The position numbers were made by a program, and so were the translations under genes. Shown here in pieces: positions 54,042 to 62,674 of a stretch of DNA of 64,000 nt. The first letter of the stretch is position 1. Each line of letters starts with the position of its first letter. Location of the stretch: the NCBI RefSeq assembly GCF_900115865.1, contig NZ_FOXY01000002.1, forward strand, positions 1 through 64,000, read 5' to 3'. Source of the DNA: Donghicola eburneus. GTDB taxonomy: Bacteria > Pseudomonadota > Alphaproteobacteria > Rhodobacterales > Rhodobacteraceae. Under the pieces are notes generated by a model that did no database searches, was not told the origin of the DNA, and worked only from the letters and a program-made list of their open reading frames with translations.

Positions 54042-54814
54042 TCCACTTTTTGGCATCCATCGGTCGCGCGGTCATGGCCGCGCTGGCCAAGGTCGGCTCG
54101 GTCGCGCTCTTTGCGCTGGAAACCATTAGCCACCTGTTCCGCCCGCCCTTCTATGGGCGCGAGTTCTGGCACGCGCTGATCCAGATCGGATGGCTGTCTT
54201 TGCCCGTCGTTGGCCTCACTGCGTTCTTTACCGGCGGCGCGCTGGCGCTGCAGATCTTTGCAGGTGGATCGCGCTATGGCGCCGAAGCGGTCGTGCCCTC
54301 GATCGTGGCGATCGGCATGGTGCGCGAACTTGGCCCCGTTTTGGGCGGCCTGATGGTTGCGGCACGTGTGGCCAGTTCGATCGCCGCCGAGATTGGCACC
54401 ATGAAGGTCACCGAACAGATTGACGCGCTTGTCACCCTGTCCACCCACCCGATGAAGTACCTGACCCTGCCCCGCGTTCTGGCTGCCACTCTGGCCGTGC
54501 CGGTGCTGGTGGCGGTTGGCGACTCGGTCGGGATCATGGGCGGCTATCTGGTCGGCGTCGGACGTCTGGACTTCAACGCGGCGACCTACCTGAAAAATAC
54601 CGTCGATTTCCTAGAGCCTTGGGACATCACCAGCGGCCTGTTCAAAGGCGCAGCCTTTGGCTTTATCGTAGCGACCATGGGTTGCTATCACGGCATGCAA
54701 TCAGGCCGCGGTGCCCAAGGCGTTGGCGCGGCGACAAAATCTGCTGTGGTCTCGGCCTCGGTGCTGATTTTCGCGGCCAACTACATTCTCACTGAACTGT
54801 TCTTTGCCGCATGA
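54038..54814 (+). CDS. mlaE: MlaE-family ABC permease
   Basis: A 258-residue inner-membrane permease of the MlaE family, part of phospholipid transport between the membranes. The family segments FTGGALALQIFAGGSRYGAE, GMVRELGPVLGGLMVAARVASSIAAEIGTMKVTEQIDAL and YLTLPRVLAATLAVPVL are clear. It overlaps both alr and mlaF by four bases. The substrate-binding MlaD is not in this operon. Confidence 0.93.
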   Translation: MIHFLASIGRAVMAALAKVGSVALFALETISHLFRPPFYGREFWHALIQIGWLSLPVVGLTAFFTGGALALQIFAGGSRYGAEAVVPSIVAIGMVRELGPVLGGLMVAARVASSIAAEIGTMKVTEQIDALVTLSTHPMKYLTLPRVLAATLAVPVLVAVGDSVGIMGGYLVGVGRLDFNAATYLKNTVDFLEPWDITSGLFKGAAFGFIVATMGCYHGMQSGRGAQGVGAATKSAVVSASVLIFAANYILTELFFAA

Positions 54815-55557
54815 TCGAACTTCGCGATATACACAAGACCTTTGGGGCCAACCACGTTCTGCGCGGGGTTGATTTGACCGTCACCAAGGGCAACTCTTTG
54901 GTGATCATCGGCGGGTCCGGCACGGGGAAATCCGTGACGCTTAAGTGCATTCTGGGTCTGATCAAACCGGATCAGGGCCAGATTTTTGTGGACGGGCAGA
55001 ATGTCGAGGACGCGAGCCGCGACGCCTTCCTTGCTCGTTTCGGGATGCTGTTTCAGGGCGCTGCTCTGTTCGACAGTATCCCTGTCTGGCAAAACGTGGC
55101 CTTTCGTCTGATGCGGGGAGCATTGAAACGCCCCAAAGACGAAGCCCGCGAAGTTGCCATTGAAAAGCTGCGGCGCGTGGGCCTGAAACCCGAAGTCGCA
55201 GACAAATTTCCCGCTGAACTTTCTGGCGGCATGCAAAAACGTGTGGGCTTGGCCCGCGCGATTGCCGCAGATCCCGAAATCATTTTCTTTGACGAACCCA
55301 CCACTGGCCTCGACCCGATTATGTCGGGTGTTATCAATGACCTGATCCGTGAAATTGTGACGGAGATGGGGGCCACCGCGTTAACGATCACCCATGACAT
55401 GACCAGTGTGCGGGCCATTGCCGATAACGTGGCGATGCTGCACGATGGCGTTGTGAAATGGACCGGACCCGTTAACGATATGGACACGTCCGGCGATCCA
55501 TATGTGGACCAGTTTATTCACGGCCGTGCCGAAGGGCCTATTGCCGCGGTGCGCTAA
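54811..55557 (+). CDS. mlaF: MlaF-family ABC ATPase
   Basis: The 248-residue ATPase partner of MlaE. Walker A is GGSGTGKS at 34-41, the Q-loop is in LFQGAALFDSI, the signature is LSGGMQKRVGLARA and Walker B is IIFFDEPTTGLDP. It shows the Mla-type features of ABC proteins for lipid uptake or export. ATGA overlap with mlaE. Followed after 19 bases by a membrane protein gene. Confidence 0.93.
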   Translation: MIELRDIHKTFGANHVLRGVDLTVTKGNSLVIIGGSGTGKSVTLKCILGLIKPDQGQIFVDGQNVEDASRDAFLARFGMLFQGAALFDSIPVWQNVAFRLMRGALKRPKDEAREVAIEKLRRVGLKPEVADKFPAELSGGMQKRVGLARAIAADPEIIFFDEPTTGLDPIMSGVINDLIREIVTEMGATALTITHDMTSVRAIADNVAMLHDGVVKWTGPVNDMDTSGDPYVDQFIHGRAEGPIAAVR

Positions 55558-55576
55558 ATACCGAGGAGGGGCCATA

Positions 55577-55963
55577 TTGCTAGAGCCCAGTTATCCAGTT
55601 CTGATTTTCTTTGCCCTGCGAAATGGTCTGTACCTCGCTGGTCTTTTACCCATCGCTCTGGCCAAGGCGATCGTTTGCCGCAGCCCCGCCCGTTTTTGGG
55701 CCATTGGTGCGCTGATCCTCTGCCTGATTAGTGCGGTCGCGTATTATGTCGTCCCCGCGCTGGGGCTCTACACCGCTCCGATCGCGGTCTGGGCCTCTTC
55801 GATCAAAACCTACGGCGGCGGCGTCATGGTGCCTTTGTTCGCGTCGGTGATGATGCTGGCCTGCGCCACATCCCACGGGTCGCGCTGGCCTTGGCTCGAT
55901 TACCTACACGGGATTGGCTTCGTCGTCTGGTTGGTGCTGTGGGGCTGGACCACTTGGTTCTGA
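55577..55963 (+). CDS. Membrane protein of unknown function after mlaF
   Basis: A 128-residue protein with about four hydrophobic segments; I do not recognise it. I choose a TTG at 55577 as start because GAGGAGGGG lies seven bases upstream and the next codons (LEPSYPVLIFFALRNGLYLAG) look like a membrane protein N-terminus. An in-frame ATG at 55502 lies inside mlaF. The position between mlaF and a PqiA-like gene suggests an envelope function. Confidence 0.65.
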   Translation: MLEPSYPVLIFFALRNGLYLAGLLPIALAKAIVCRSPARFWAIGALILCLISAVAYYVVPALGLYTAPIAVWASSIKTYGGGVMVPLFASVMMLACATSHGSRWPWLDYLHGIGFVVWLVLWGWTTWF

Positions 55964-56415
55964 TCCGGCGTTGGGCCAATCTGGCCTGCCTGATCCTCTA
56001 CCCGGTGGCGTGGTGGGCTCCGCTGGCCCGCGCTGGGGTCCTGCCGCTCTTTGGCCTATCAGAAATCTCCGTGCTGTCTGGCATTGCCAGCCTCTGGTCA
56101 ACAGACATTGTCCTGGCCGTTGTCGTCGCGCTGTTTGCAATGGTCGCACCGATGGCCAAATCCCTTGCAATCGCTCTGGCCGATTTTGGCATCATTCGCG
56201 GTGCCCCGCGCTGGGTCACTTTACTAGGCCGCCTCGCCATGGCCGATGTTTTCCTGATCGCCCTATACATTACTCTGGCCAAAGGCATCGGGATCGGGCG
56301 AGTAGAGACCGGCTGGGGCCTCTATCTCTTTACCCTGCTTGTGATTATCCAACTGCTGCTGACCCTGATCAAACCGGAACATAAAAAGAACACTTGCGCT
56401 TTGCCCCCCGAATAG
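55954..56415 (+). CDS. PqiA-like (paraquat-inducible protein A family) membrane protein
   Basis: About 153 residues with four hydrophobic segments and the typical PqiA half-repeat: WWAPLARAGVLPLFGLSEISVLSGIASL and VAPMAKSLAIALA. Full PqiA has two such units and works with the MCE protein PqiB; only one unit is present here. The start is uncertain. A TTG at 55954, overlapping the previous stop by ten bases, is preferred. An ATG at 55891 would add an N-terminus that is only the previous gene read in another frame. The nearby MlaEF pair supports a lipid-transport context. Confidence 0.72.
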   Translation: MVLIRRWANLACLILYPVAWWAPLARAGVLPLFGLSEISVLSGIASLWSTDIVLAVVVALFAMVAPMAKSLAIALADFGIIRGAPRWVTLLGRLAMADVFLIALYITLAKGIGIGRVETGWGLYLFTLLVIIQLLLTLIKPEHKKNTCALPPE

Positions 56416-56428
56416 GCACATCTGCATT

Positions 56429-57796
56429 ATGGCAAAGAAAGCGATTTTCAAATGCTCCGAATGCGGGGCGTCCTACACAAAATGGTCGGGCCGCTGCGAT
56501 AGTTGCGGCGCGTGGAATTCCATCGAAGAAGAGGTGCCGCTGTCAACGGCGGGCCCCGCCAAGAAAACCCTTGGCGCGATGAAGGGGCGAAGCATCCCCC
56601 TGACCGACCTTGGCACGACCGAAGCCCCCCCGCCCCGCACCATGAGCGGGATGAGCGAATTGGACCGCGTGCTGGGTGGCGGACTGGTGGATGCCTCGGC
56701 GATTCTGGTGGGCGGCGATCCCGGCATCGGGAAATCGACCCTTCTGCTGCAGGGGGCCGCACGGTTTGCCGAAGCAGGACTGAAGGTCGTGTATATTTCG
56801 GGCGAGGAAGCCAGCGCACAGGTGCGAATGCGGGCGCAGCGTTTGGGCCTGTCCCACGCACCGGTCCTGCTCGGGGCCGAAACCAACCTGCGGGATATCC
56901 TGACCACTCTGGAAACCGAAAAGCCCGATCTGGCCATCATCGACTCGATCCAGACCATGTGGGCCGATCATGTTGAGAGCGCACCGGGCAGTGTCAGTCA
57001 GGTTCGCGCGGCCGCGCATGAATTAACCACGTTTGCGAAACAGCGCGGCATGGCGGTCATCCTTGTCGGCCACGTGACCAAAGAGGGCCAGATCGCAGGC
57101 CCTCGCGTGGTGGAACACATGGTCGACACCGTACTCTATTTCGAGGGCGAGCGCGGTCACCAGTTCCGCATCCTGCGCAGCGTCAAAAACCGCTTTGGTC
57201 CTGCGGACGAAATCGGTGTGTTCGAGATGACCGGCGGCGGTCTGTCCGAGGTGTCGAACCCCTCTGCCCTGTTCCTATCCGAACGCGGGGAACCGACGCC
57301 CGGTTCTGTCGTGTTCTCTGGGATCGAAGGCACACGTCCCGTTCTGGTCGAAATGCAGGCGCTGGTCGCCCCCAGTCCGCACTCCCAACCGCGCCGCGCA
57401 GTGGTCGGGTGGGATTCGGCCCGCCTCGCCATGATCCTCGCTGTTCTCGAGGCGCGATGCGGCATCGCCTTTGCCGGACTGGATGTTTACCTCAATGTCG
57501 CGGGCGGGATGAAGATTTCTGAGCCTGCCGCTGACTTGGCCGTTGCAGCAGCACTTTTGTCAGCAAGAGAAGACGCAGCGCTGCCCAAAGACACCGTCGT
57601 TTTCGGTGAAATCAGTCTCTCTGGCGCCATACGTCCGGTGGGCCAAACCGAAAACAGGTTGAAAGAAGCCCAAAAACTTGGTTTTTCAACCGCAATCGTC
57701 CCTAATGCGAAAAAGGACGGGGACACAGCCGGTATGCAAACCCGCACTTTTGCGGATCTGACCGGTTTTGTTGGTGATATTTTCGGCGCGGGATAG
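56429..57796 (+). CDS. radA: DNA repair protein RadA
   Basis: RecA-like branch-migration ATPase in homologous recombination. The 455-residue protein has the N-terminal zinc finger (Cys9, Cys12, Cys23, Cys26), Walker A GGDPGIGKST at 95-104, the RadA-specific KNRFG motif and a C-terminal Lon-protease-like domain. All features of a full-length protein are present. Confidence 0.96.
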   Translation: MAKKAIFKCSECGASYTKWSGRCDSCGAWNSIEEEVPLSTAGPAKKTLGAMKGRSIPLTDLGTTEAPPPRTMSGMSELDRVLGGGLVDASAILVGGDPGIGKSTLLLQGAARFAEAGLKVVYISGEEASAQVRMRAQRLGLSHAPVLLGAETNLRDILTTLETEKPDLAIIDSIQTMWADHVESAPGSVSQVRAAAHELTTFAKQRGMAVILVGHVTKEGQIAGPRVVEHMVDTVLYFEGERGHQFRILRSVKNRFGPADEIGVFEMTGGGLSEVSNPSALFLSERGEPTPGSVVFSGIEGTRPVLVEMQALVAPSPHSQPRRAVVGWDSARLAMILAVLEARCGIAFAGLDVYLNVAGGMKISEPAADLAVAAALLSAREDAALPKDTVVFGEISLSGAIRPVGQTENRLKEAQKLGFSTAIVPNAKKDGDTAGMQTRTFADLTGFVGDIFGAG

Positions 57797-57819
57797 CGCG
57801 CCCAAGGCGGGGACGACGC

Positions 57820-58386
57820 ATGGAAGGTTTCACGATTATTGACGCAGTTGTCGCGGGCGTGGTGGTCCTATCGGCACTGCTGGCATTCTCTCGTGGGATC
57901 GTCCGCGAAGCGCTGGCCATCGCAGGCTGGATTGCGGCAGCGGTACTGGCGTTTATCTTTGCCCCTGCGGTCGAGCCGCTGGTCACCGAAATCCCCGTTG
58001 TCGGCGACTTCTTGTCGGACAGCTGCGAATTGTCGATCATCACAGCCTTTGCCTGCGTGTTCGCGCTGGCGCTGGTGGTCGTGTCGCTGTTTACCCCACT
58101 CTTTTCCAGCCTCGTGCAGGAAAGTGCCCTTGGCGGCGTGGATCAGGCACTGGGGTTTGTGTTCGGCGTGGTGCGCGGCATCCTTCTCGTGGGGATCGCG
58201 TTCTTCCTGTATAACACCGTGATGACCACCCAGACCGTCGAAGTGGTAAACAATTCGCGTTCGGCCGTTGTATTCAGCCAGATGACCGGCCAGATCGAGG
58301 ATCAGAACCCCGAGCAGGCGCTTGGTTGGATCACCCAGCAGTACGAAGGTCTGGTTGGCCGCTGTGGCGCCCCCGCGGGTAACTAA
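57820..58386 (+). CDS. cvpA: CvpA family membrane protein
   Basis: A 188-residue inner-membrane protein with four hydrophobic segments and the CvpA pattern (DAVVAGVVVLSALLAFSRGIVREALAIAGWIAA and later GGVDQALGFVFGVVRGILLVG). In E. coli it is needed for colicin V production and tolerance to bile-type stress; the molecular role is not settled. cvpA-purF order is conserved with E. coli. A hairpin-like palindrome lies between the two. Confidence 0.93.
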   Translation: MEGFTIIDAVVAGVVVLSALLAFSRGIVREALAIAGWIAAAVLAFIFAPAVEPLVTEIPVVGDFLSDSCELSIITAFACVFALALVVVSLFTPLFSSLVQESALGGVDQALGFVFGVVRGILLVGIAFFLYNTVMTTQTVEVVNNSRSAVVFSQMTGQIEDQNPEQALGWITQQYEGLVGRCGAPAGN

Positions 58387-58440
58387 ACACGAAACGATAA
58401 ACTTCCATTCACGAATGTAATCCTTTCGTGACACTTCTGC

Positions 58441-58465
58441 GCACGGCCCTTATATGGGGCCGTGC
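58441..58465. promoter_or_regulatory. Palindrome GCACGGCCC-N7-GGGCCGTGC before purF
   Basis: A perfect 9-bp inverted repeat with an AT-rich centre TTATATG, 30 bases before the purF start. The centre looks like a -10 element, so it could be an operator over the purF promoter, or a terminator-like hairpin after cvpA without a T-run. Confidence 0.45.
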
Positions 58466-58494
58466 TAGGCCATTCTTGGATTCGGAGACCCCTC

Positions 58495-59964
58495 TTGACC
58501 GCCCAGATGCCCCCCGCCCATCCGTTCGATGATGACAAACTGCGCGAAGAGTGCGGTGTTTTCGGTGTTGTCGGTGTACAAGACGCAGCAAACTTTGTTG
58601 CTCTTGGCCTTCACGCACTGCAGCACCGTGGTCAGGAAGCCGGCGGTATTGTCAGCCACGATCCGGAACAGGGTTTCAATTCGGCACGCCGCTTCGGCTA
58701 TGTCCGTGATAACTTTACGAAACAGAGCCTGATGGAGACGCTGCCCGGTCCGCTTGCGATCGGCCACGTGCGTTATTCGACCGCTGGCTCCAAAGGCAAC
58801 ACCGCGATCCGCGACGTGCAGCCGTTCTTTGGTGAATTCTCGATGGGTGGTGCTGCCATTGCCCACAACGGGAACATCACCAACGCAAACGCCCTGCGCC
58901 GCGAACTGATCGAGCGTGGGTCGATCTTCCAGTCCAGCTCGGATTCGGAATGCATCATCCATCTGATGGCCCGTTCGCTGCAACAGAACGTGCCCGAGCG
59001 GATGAAAGACGCCCTGCGCCGTGTCGAAGGCGCGTTCAGCGTCGTCGCCATGACCCGCACCAAGCTGATTGGTGTCCGTGATCCCTTGGGCGTGCGCCCG
59101 CTGGTGATTGGCCGCATCGGCGATGATGGCTACGCGCTGTCGTCGGAAACCTGTGCGCTGGACATCATCGGTGCAGAGTTCGTTCGCGAAGTCGAGCCCG
59201 GCGAGATGGTGGTGATCGAACATGGTCACCTGAAATCGCACCGCCCCTTCGAAGCCGCGAAATCGCGCTTCTGCGTGTTCGAGCAGGTGTACTTCTCGCG
59301 TCCCGACTCGATCCTTGGGGGCCGCTCGGTTTACGAGACCCGCCGCCAGATCGGTGTGGAACTCGCGCGAGAAGCTGCCGTTGATGCGGATCTGGTCTGC
59401 CCCGTTCCAGACAGCGGCACCCCCGCTGCGATCGGGTTCAGCCACGAATCCGGCATTCCCTACGGAATGGGCATCATCCGCAACCAGTACATGGGCCGGA
59501 CGTTCATTGAGCCGACAGAGCAGATCCGGAACATGGGTGTGCGTCTGAAGCTGAACGTGAACCGCGCCCTGATCAAAGGCAAACGCGTTATCCTCGTGGA
59601 CGACTCGGTTGTGCGCGGCACCACCAGCCGCAAGATCAAGGACATGCTGCTGGACGCAGGCGCTGCCGAAGTGCACTTCCGTATCGCGTCGCCGCCCACC
59701 GCGTGGCCCTGCTTCTACGGTGTGGACACCCCCGACCGAGAGAAGCTGCTGGCGGCCCGCATGAGCGAAGAGGAAATGTGCGACTACCTCGGTGTCGACA
59801 GCCTCAAGTTCATCTCGCTGGATGGTCTGTACCGCGCTGCAGGCGAAGCCGAAGGCCGCAACAACAGCTGCCCGCAGTTCTGTGACGCGTGCTTCTCGGG
59901 CGAATACCCCGTGCGTCCGCGCGACATGATCGAAAAAGGCTTTGAGCTGAAGGCCGCAGAATGA
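58495..59964 (+). CDS. purF: Amidophosphoribosyltransferase
   Basis: First committed step of purine synthesis: PRPP plus glutamine to phosphoribosylamine. The N-terminal Ntn-glutaminase nucleophile is the cysteine of EECGVFGV. The preceding about 19 residues would be removed as a propeptide. LHALQHRGQEAGGI and the PRPP motif VILVDDSVVRGTTS are present, as are cysteines near the C-terminus (NNSCPQFCDACFSG) that suit the iron-sulfur type. I take a TTG at 58495 as start (GGAG upstream); ATG at 58507 is the alternative. Confidence 0.95.
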   Translation: MTAQMPPAHPFDDDKLREECGVFGVVGVQDAANFVALGLHALQHRGQEAGGIVSHDPEQGFNSARRFGYVRDNFTKQSLMETLPGPLAIGHVRYSTAGSKGNTAIRDVQPFFGEFSMGGAAIAHNGNITNANALRRELIERGSIFQSSSDSECIIHLMARSLQQNVPERMKDALRRVEGAFSVVAMTRTKLIGVRDPLGVRPLVIGRIGDDGYALSSETCALDIIGAEFVREVEPGEMVVIEHGHLKSHRPFEAAKSRFCVFEQVYFSRPDSILGGRSVYETRRQIGVELAREAAVDADLVCPVPDSGTPAAIGFSHESGIPYGMGIIRNQYMGRTFIEPTEQIRNMGVRLKLNVNRALIKGKRVILVDDSVVRGTTSRKIKDMLLDAGAAEVHFRIASPPTAWPCFYGVDTPDREKLLAARMSEEEMCDYLGVDSLKFISLDGLYRAAGEAEGRNNSCPQFCDACFSGEYPVRPRDMIEKGFELKAAE

Positions 59965-60380
59965 CGGGGGGCCTGACATTCAGGCCCCACCACTTTCTCT
60001 GTGCTCTGGGTTATCGGGGCAAAGGGTATTCTGACGCCTTTACGGCAAATATGACACAGATCGTCACCAACGGGCTTTTTGCCAATGGTGGCGACCACAC
60101 CCTGATCCGCGTGCGCGCCTCTGCGGACAGCCTGTGCGCCCCCTGCCCCAAACGCCGTGGCGAGGGATGCACGAACCAAGCCGAAATTGATGCTCTGGAC
60201 GGTCGCCATGCCGCTGCCCTGAACCTGAAGCACGGGGACGTGCTGACGTGGGGACAAGCCAAAATGCGCATCCGCGAAAAGGTGCGGCCTGACGATCTGG
60301 ATAGCCTGTGCAAGGGATGTAAATGGCTGGAGCTGGGGCTGTGCAAGTCAGCCCTCAGCGATTTGCACCGCGGCGCTTAG
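59961..60380 (+). CDS. DUF1284 cysteine-rich protein
   Basis: A 139-residue protein of the DUF1284 family, function unknown. It begins FRPHHFLCALGYRGKGYSDAF, the family signature, and has further cysteines at CAPCPKRRGEGC and CKGCKWLELGLC, enough for a metal or iron-sulfur site. ATGA overlap with purF means coupled translation. Its stop codon interlocks with the convergent GST gene. Confidence 0.85.
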   Translation: MTGGLTFRPHHFLCALGYRGKGYSDAFTANMTQIVTNGLFANGGDHTLIRVRASADSLCAPCPKRRGEGCTNQAEIDALDGRHAAALNLKHGDVLTWGQAKMRIREKVRPDDLDSLCKGCKWLELGLCKSALSDLHRGA

Positions 60381-60991
60381 GCCGGAAAGAATTCTGCCGG
60401 CGTCCGCATGGCCGGCAGCGCCAGCATCCGGTCCATCCATGCCTGCATCTTTTCGGTCGGCTCTTGACCCGCCTCGCGCACCCACTGCACGTAACCCCAG
60501 ACCTGCACGTCGCCAAAGCCAGGTGCATCCCCGTGCAGGAACGGCGCATCCCCCAGCAGCACATCGAAATTCGCCGCATCGACCGCATAGCGCCCTTCGA
60601 GCCATTTGATCACCGCAGGATCCCAGCCGACAAACTGGTCCACATGCGCTTGCTTCAGTTGGGGCAAACACATGCCAATCCGGTTCGCCTCCCACATCAG
60701 CAGACTACGGCCCCGCGCGGTGCCTTCGGCGCTTTCGCCTCCCAAAACGCCAAAACGTTCCGCGATCTGCATCAGGATCGCCCCTGACTGGAAGTACGGC
60801 GTGCCATCAATCACCAGCACCGGCACCTCGCCCAAGGGGCTGACCGCCAGAAAATCCGTGGGCCGCGTGGCGCGTTCGGCCCAGATATCCACGAACACGG
60901 TCCGGTGGGGAATCTCGGCCAGCGACAAGGCCAAAGCGACTTTGCAAGCGTGGCCGGAATCAGGATGGCCGTAGAGCACGATCTCAGTCAT
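60377..60991 (-). CDS. Glutathione S-transferase family protein
   Basis: A 204-residue GST-like protein with thioredoxin-like N-terminus (VLYGHPDSGHACKVALALSLAEIPH) and the binding segments SPLGEVPVLVIDG and FQSGAILMQIAERF, followed by a helical C-domain. Beta/zeta-like in general look; substrate not known. The ATG at 60991 precedes a 168-base divergent gap to the SDR gene. Confidence 0.87.
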   Translation of the reverse strand: MTEIVLYGHPDSGHACKVALALSLAEIPHRTVFVDIWAERATRPTDFLAVSPLGEVPVLVIDGTPYFQSGAILMQIAERFGVLGGESAEGTARGRSLLMWEANRIGMCLPQLKQAHVDQFVGWDPAVIKWLEGRYAVDAANFDVLLGDAPFLHGDAPGFGDVQVWGYVQWVREAGQEPTEKMQAWMDRMLALPAMRTPAEFFPA

Positions 60992-61159
60992 TGGAAATTT
61001 CCGTAGTTTAATCTATGCGCTCAGTTCCGCGCAGGGCCGCGCGTCTGTCAACCAAAGAGAGCGTGCGCCGCGCGTTTCACCGCTCTTTTCGCCGCAGGGC
61101 CGCCAATTTGCAGCGATGCCATCTTGATCCCACCGCCAAACCCTGAAATCTGATCGCCC

Positions 61160-61816
61160 ATGGAACAGACCAACGCACCCAAGATCGCCCTTGTGACCGG
61201 CGCCTCGCGCGGCCTCGGGGCCGCCCTGTCCGAGCTACTCTCGGCCGAGTACCACATCGTTGCCGTGGCCCGCACCACTGGCGCGCTCGAAGAGCTGGAT
61301 GACCGCATTCAGGCGCGGGGCGGCAGCGCCACGCTGGCCCCGATGGACATCACCAACCGCGACGCGATGGCCCAACTGTGCCGCAGCATCTATGACCGCT
61401 GGGGCAAAATCGACCTCTGGGCGCACACTGCGGTGCACGCCACCGCGCTGACCCCTGCCGACCACATCATGGCCAAGGATTGGGACAAGTCGATGGCGGT
61501 CAACGCCACCGCAACCGGTGTGCTGATCCCTTACATCTCGCCGCTTCTTGGCGACAAAGGCACCGCTGTCTTCTTTGACGATCCCAAGGCAGGCGAGAAG
61601 CTGTACGGTGCCTATGGCGCCACCAAAACAGCACAGATCGCCCTTGCCCGCAGCTGGCAAAAAGAGACCGAGCGCCTTGGCCCGCGCGTCGTGATCACCG
61701 AGCCTGATCCAATGCCGACCGCCACACGCGCTCGTTTCCACCCTGGCGAGGACCGTGAGGCGCTGAATGCGCCAATGGATGTTGCCAAAAAACTGTTGGA
61801 TCAGCTTTTCGCCTGA
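61160..61816 (+). CDS. Short-chain dehydrogenase/reductase
   Basis: A 218-residue SDR with NAD(P)-binding TGASRGLGAALS near residue 14 and the active-site YGATKTA (YxxxK) segment. The classic catalytic serine is not obvious: the usual position reads AVFFDDPKAGEKLYGAYGATK. The central NAG-like motif is replaced by WAHTAVHATAL. Close in look to short SDRs such as the YciK group, but substrate unknown. The start at 61160 has no strong ribosome site. Confidence 0.8.
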   Translation: MEQTNAPKIALVTGASRGLGAALSELLSAEYHIVAVARTTGALEELDDRIQARGGSATLAPMDITNRDAMAQLCRSIYDRWGKIDLWAHTAVHATALTPADHIMAKDWDKSMAVNATATGVLIPYISPLLGDKGTAVFFDDPKAGEKLYGAYGATKTAQIALARSWQKETERLGPRVVITEPDPMPTATRARFHPGEDREALNAPMDVAKKLLDQLFA

Positions 61817-61829
61817 CCCACCGCTGGAC

Positions 61830-61879
61830 CTGCCCCTTTGCCTGAACTATTCACGAATTAAGAAACAGTTCAGGGGCAG
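61830..61879 (+). promoter_or_regulatory. Hairpin masking the surE ribosome site
   Basis: CCTGAACT (61841-61848) pairs with AGTTCAGG (61867-61874), and CTGCC (61830-61834) with GGCAG (61875-61879) with a six-base bulge. The 3' arm AGGGGCAG is the only purine-rich sequence before the surE start at 61883, so the fold would hide it. It may also be the terminator region of the SDR gene. Confidence 0.5.
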
Positions 61880-61882
61880 GTC

Positions 61883-62674
61883 ATGCGCATTCTCATTACC
61901 AACGACGACGGCATCAACGCGCCCGGCCTGGTCGCGCTCGAAGAGATTGCCACCACACTTGCCGGTCCAGATGGCGAGGTTTGGGTCGTTGCCCCCGCGT
62001 TCGAGCAGTCGGGCGTTTCTCACTGCATCAGCTACACCCATCCCACGATGATCGCACAGATGGGGCCCCGCCGCTTCGCGGCAGAGGGCAGCCCCGCCGA
62101 TTGCGTGCTGGCCGGTGTCCACCACGTTCTGAAAGACACGCCTCCGGATCTGATCCTGTCGGGCGTTAACCGTGGTAACAACTCGGCCGAGAACGCGCTC
62201 TACTCGGGCACCCTTGGTGGCGCGCTCGAAGGGGCGCTTCAGGGCATCCCGTCCTTTGCGCTGTCGCAATACCTCGGGCCGGAAAACTACGACATCGAAG
62301 ACCCGTTCGAGGCATCGCGCACCCACGGCGCAGCCACCATCCAGAAAATTCTGGACGCCGGTCTGCCGGATGGCCCCACCTACCGCACGTTTTACAACGT
62401 GAACTTCCCGCCTGTACCTGCTGCTGGTGTCAAGGGCGTGCGCGCTGCGCCCCAAGGTCTGCGCCTTGGCACCAGTTTCGCGGTCGAGCCGCACAAAGCG
62501 CCGTCTGGCCGGATGTTCCTGTGGGCCCGTGGCGGCGACCAGCGCGCCGTGACCCAAGAGGGCTGCGACGCGGACGTGAACCTGAATGGTTATATCTCGG
62601 TCACCCCCATGCGTGCCGATTTCACGGCCCATGACATGCTGGGTGCACTCGGCGACGCCCTGAATCAGGGATGA
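61883..62674 (+). CDS. surE: 5'/3'-nucleotidase SurE
   Basis: Survival protein SurE, a metal-dependent nucleoside monophosphatase. The 263-residue protein has the metal-binding [12 protein letters not shown] at residues 4-15, the serine in EQSGVSH, the Asn in [19 protein letters not shown], and the SVALSQ-like PSFALSQ. surE-pcm-nlpD is a widely conserved order. It overlaps pcm by four bases. Confidence 0.96.
   Translation: MRILITNDDGINAPGLVALEEIATTLAGPDGEVWVVAPAFEQSGVSHCISYTHPTMIAQMGPRRFAAEGSPADCVLAGVHHVLKDTPPDLILSGVNRGNNSAENALYSGTLGGALEGALQGIPSFALSQYLGPENYDIEDPFEASRTHGAATIQKILDAGLPDGPTYRTFYNVNFPPVPAAGVKGVRAAPQGLRLGTSFAVEPHKAPSGRMFLWARGGDQRAVTQEGCDADVNLNGYISVTPMRADFTAHDMLGALGDALNQG

Noticed and set aside
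58465-59979. A 504-residue minus-strand frame opposite purF
   Set aside because: Shadow of the purF codon bias; the same holds for the long reverse frames opposite carA (18014-19174) and ilvC (26337-27632).
61048-61161. Small 37-residue minus-strand frame (MGDQISGFGGGIKMAS...) in the GST/SDR gap
   Set aside because: No ribosome site and the start overlaps the SDR start codon; kept out for lack of support.
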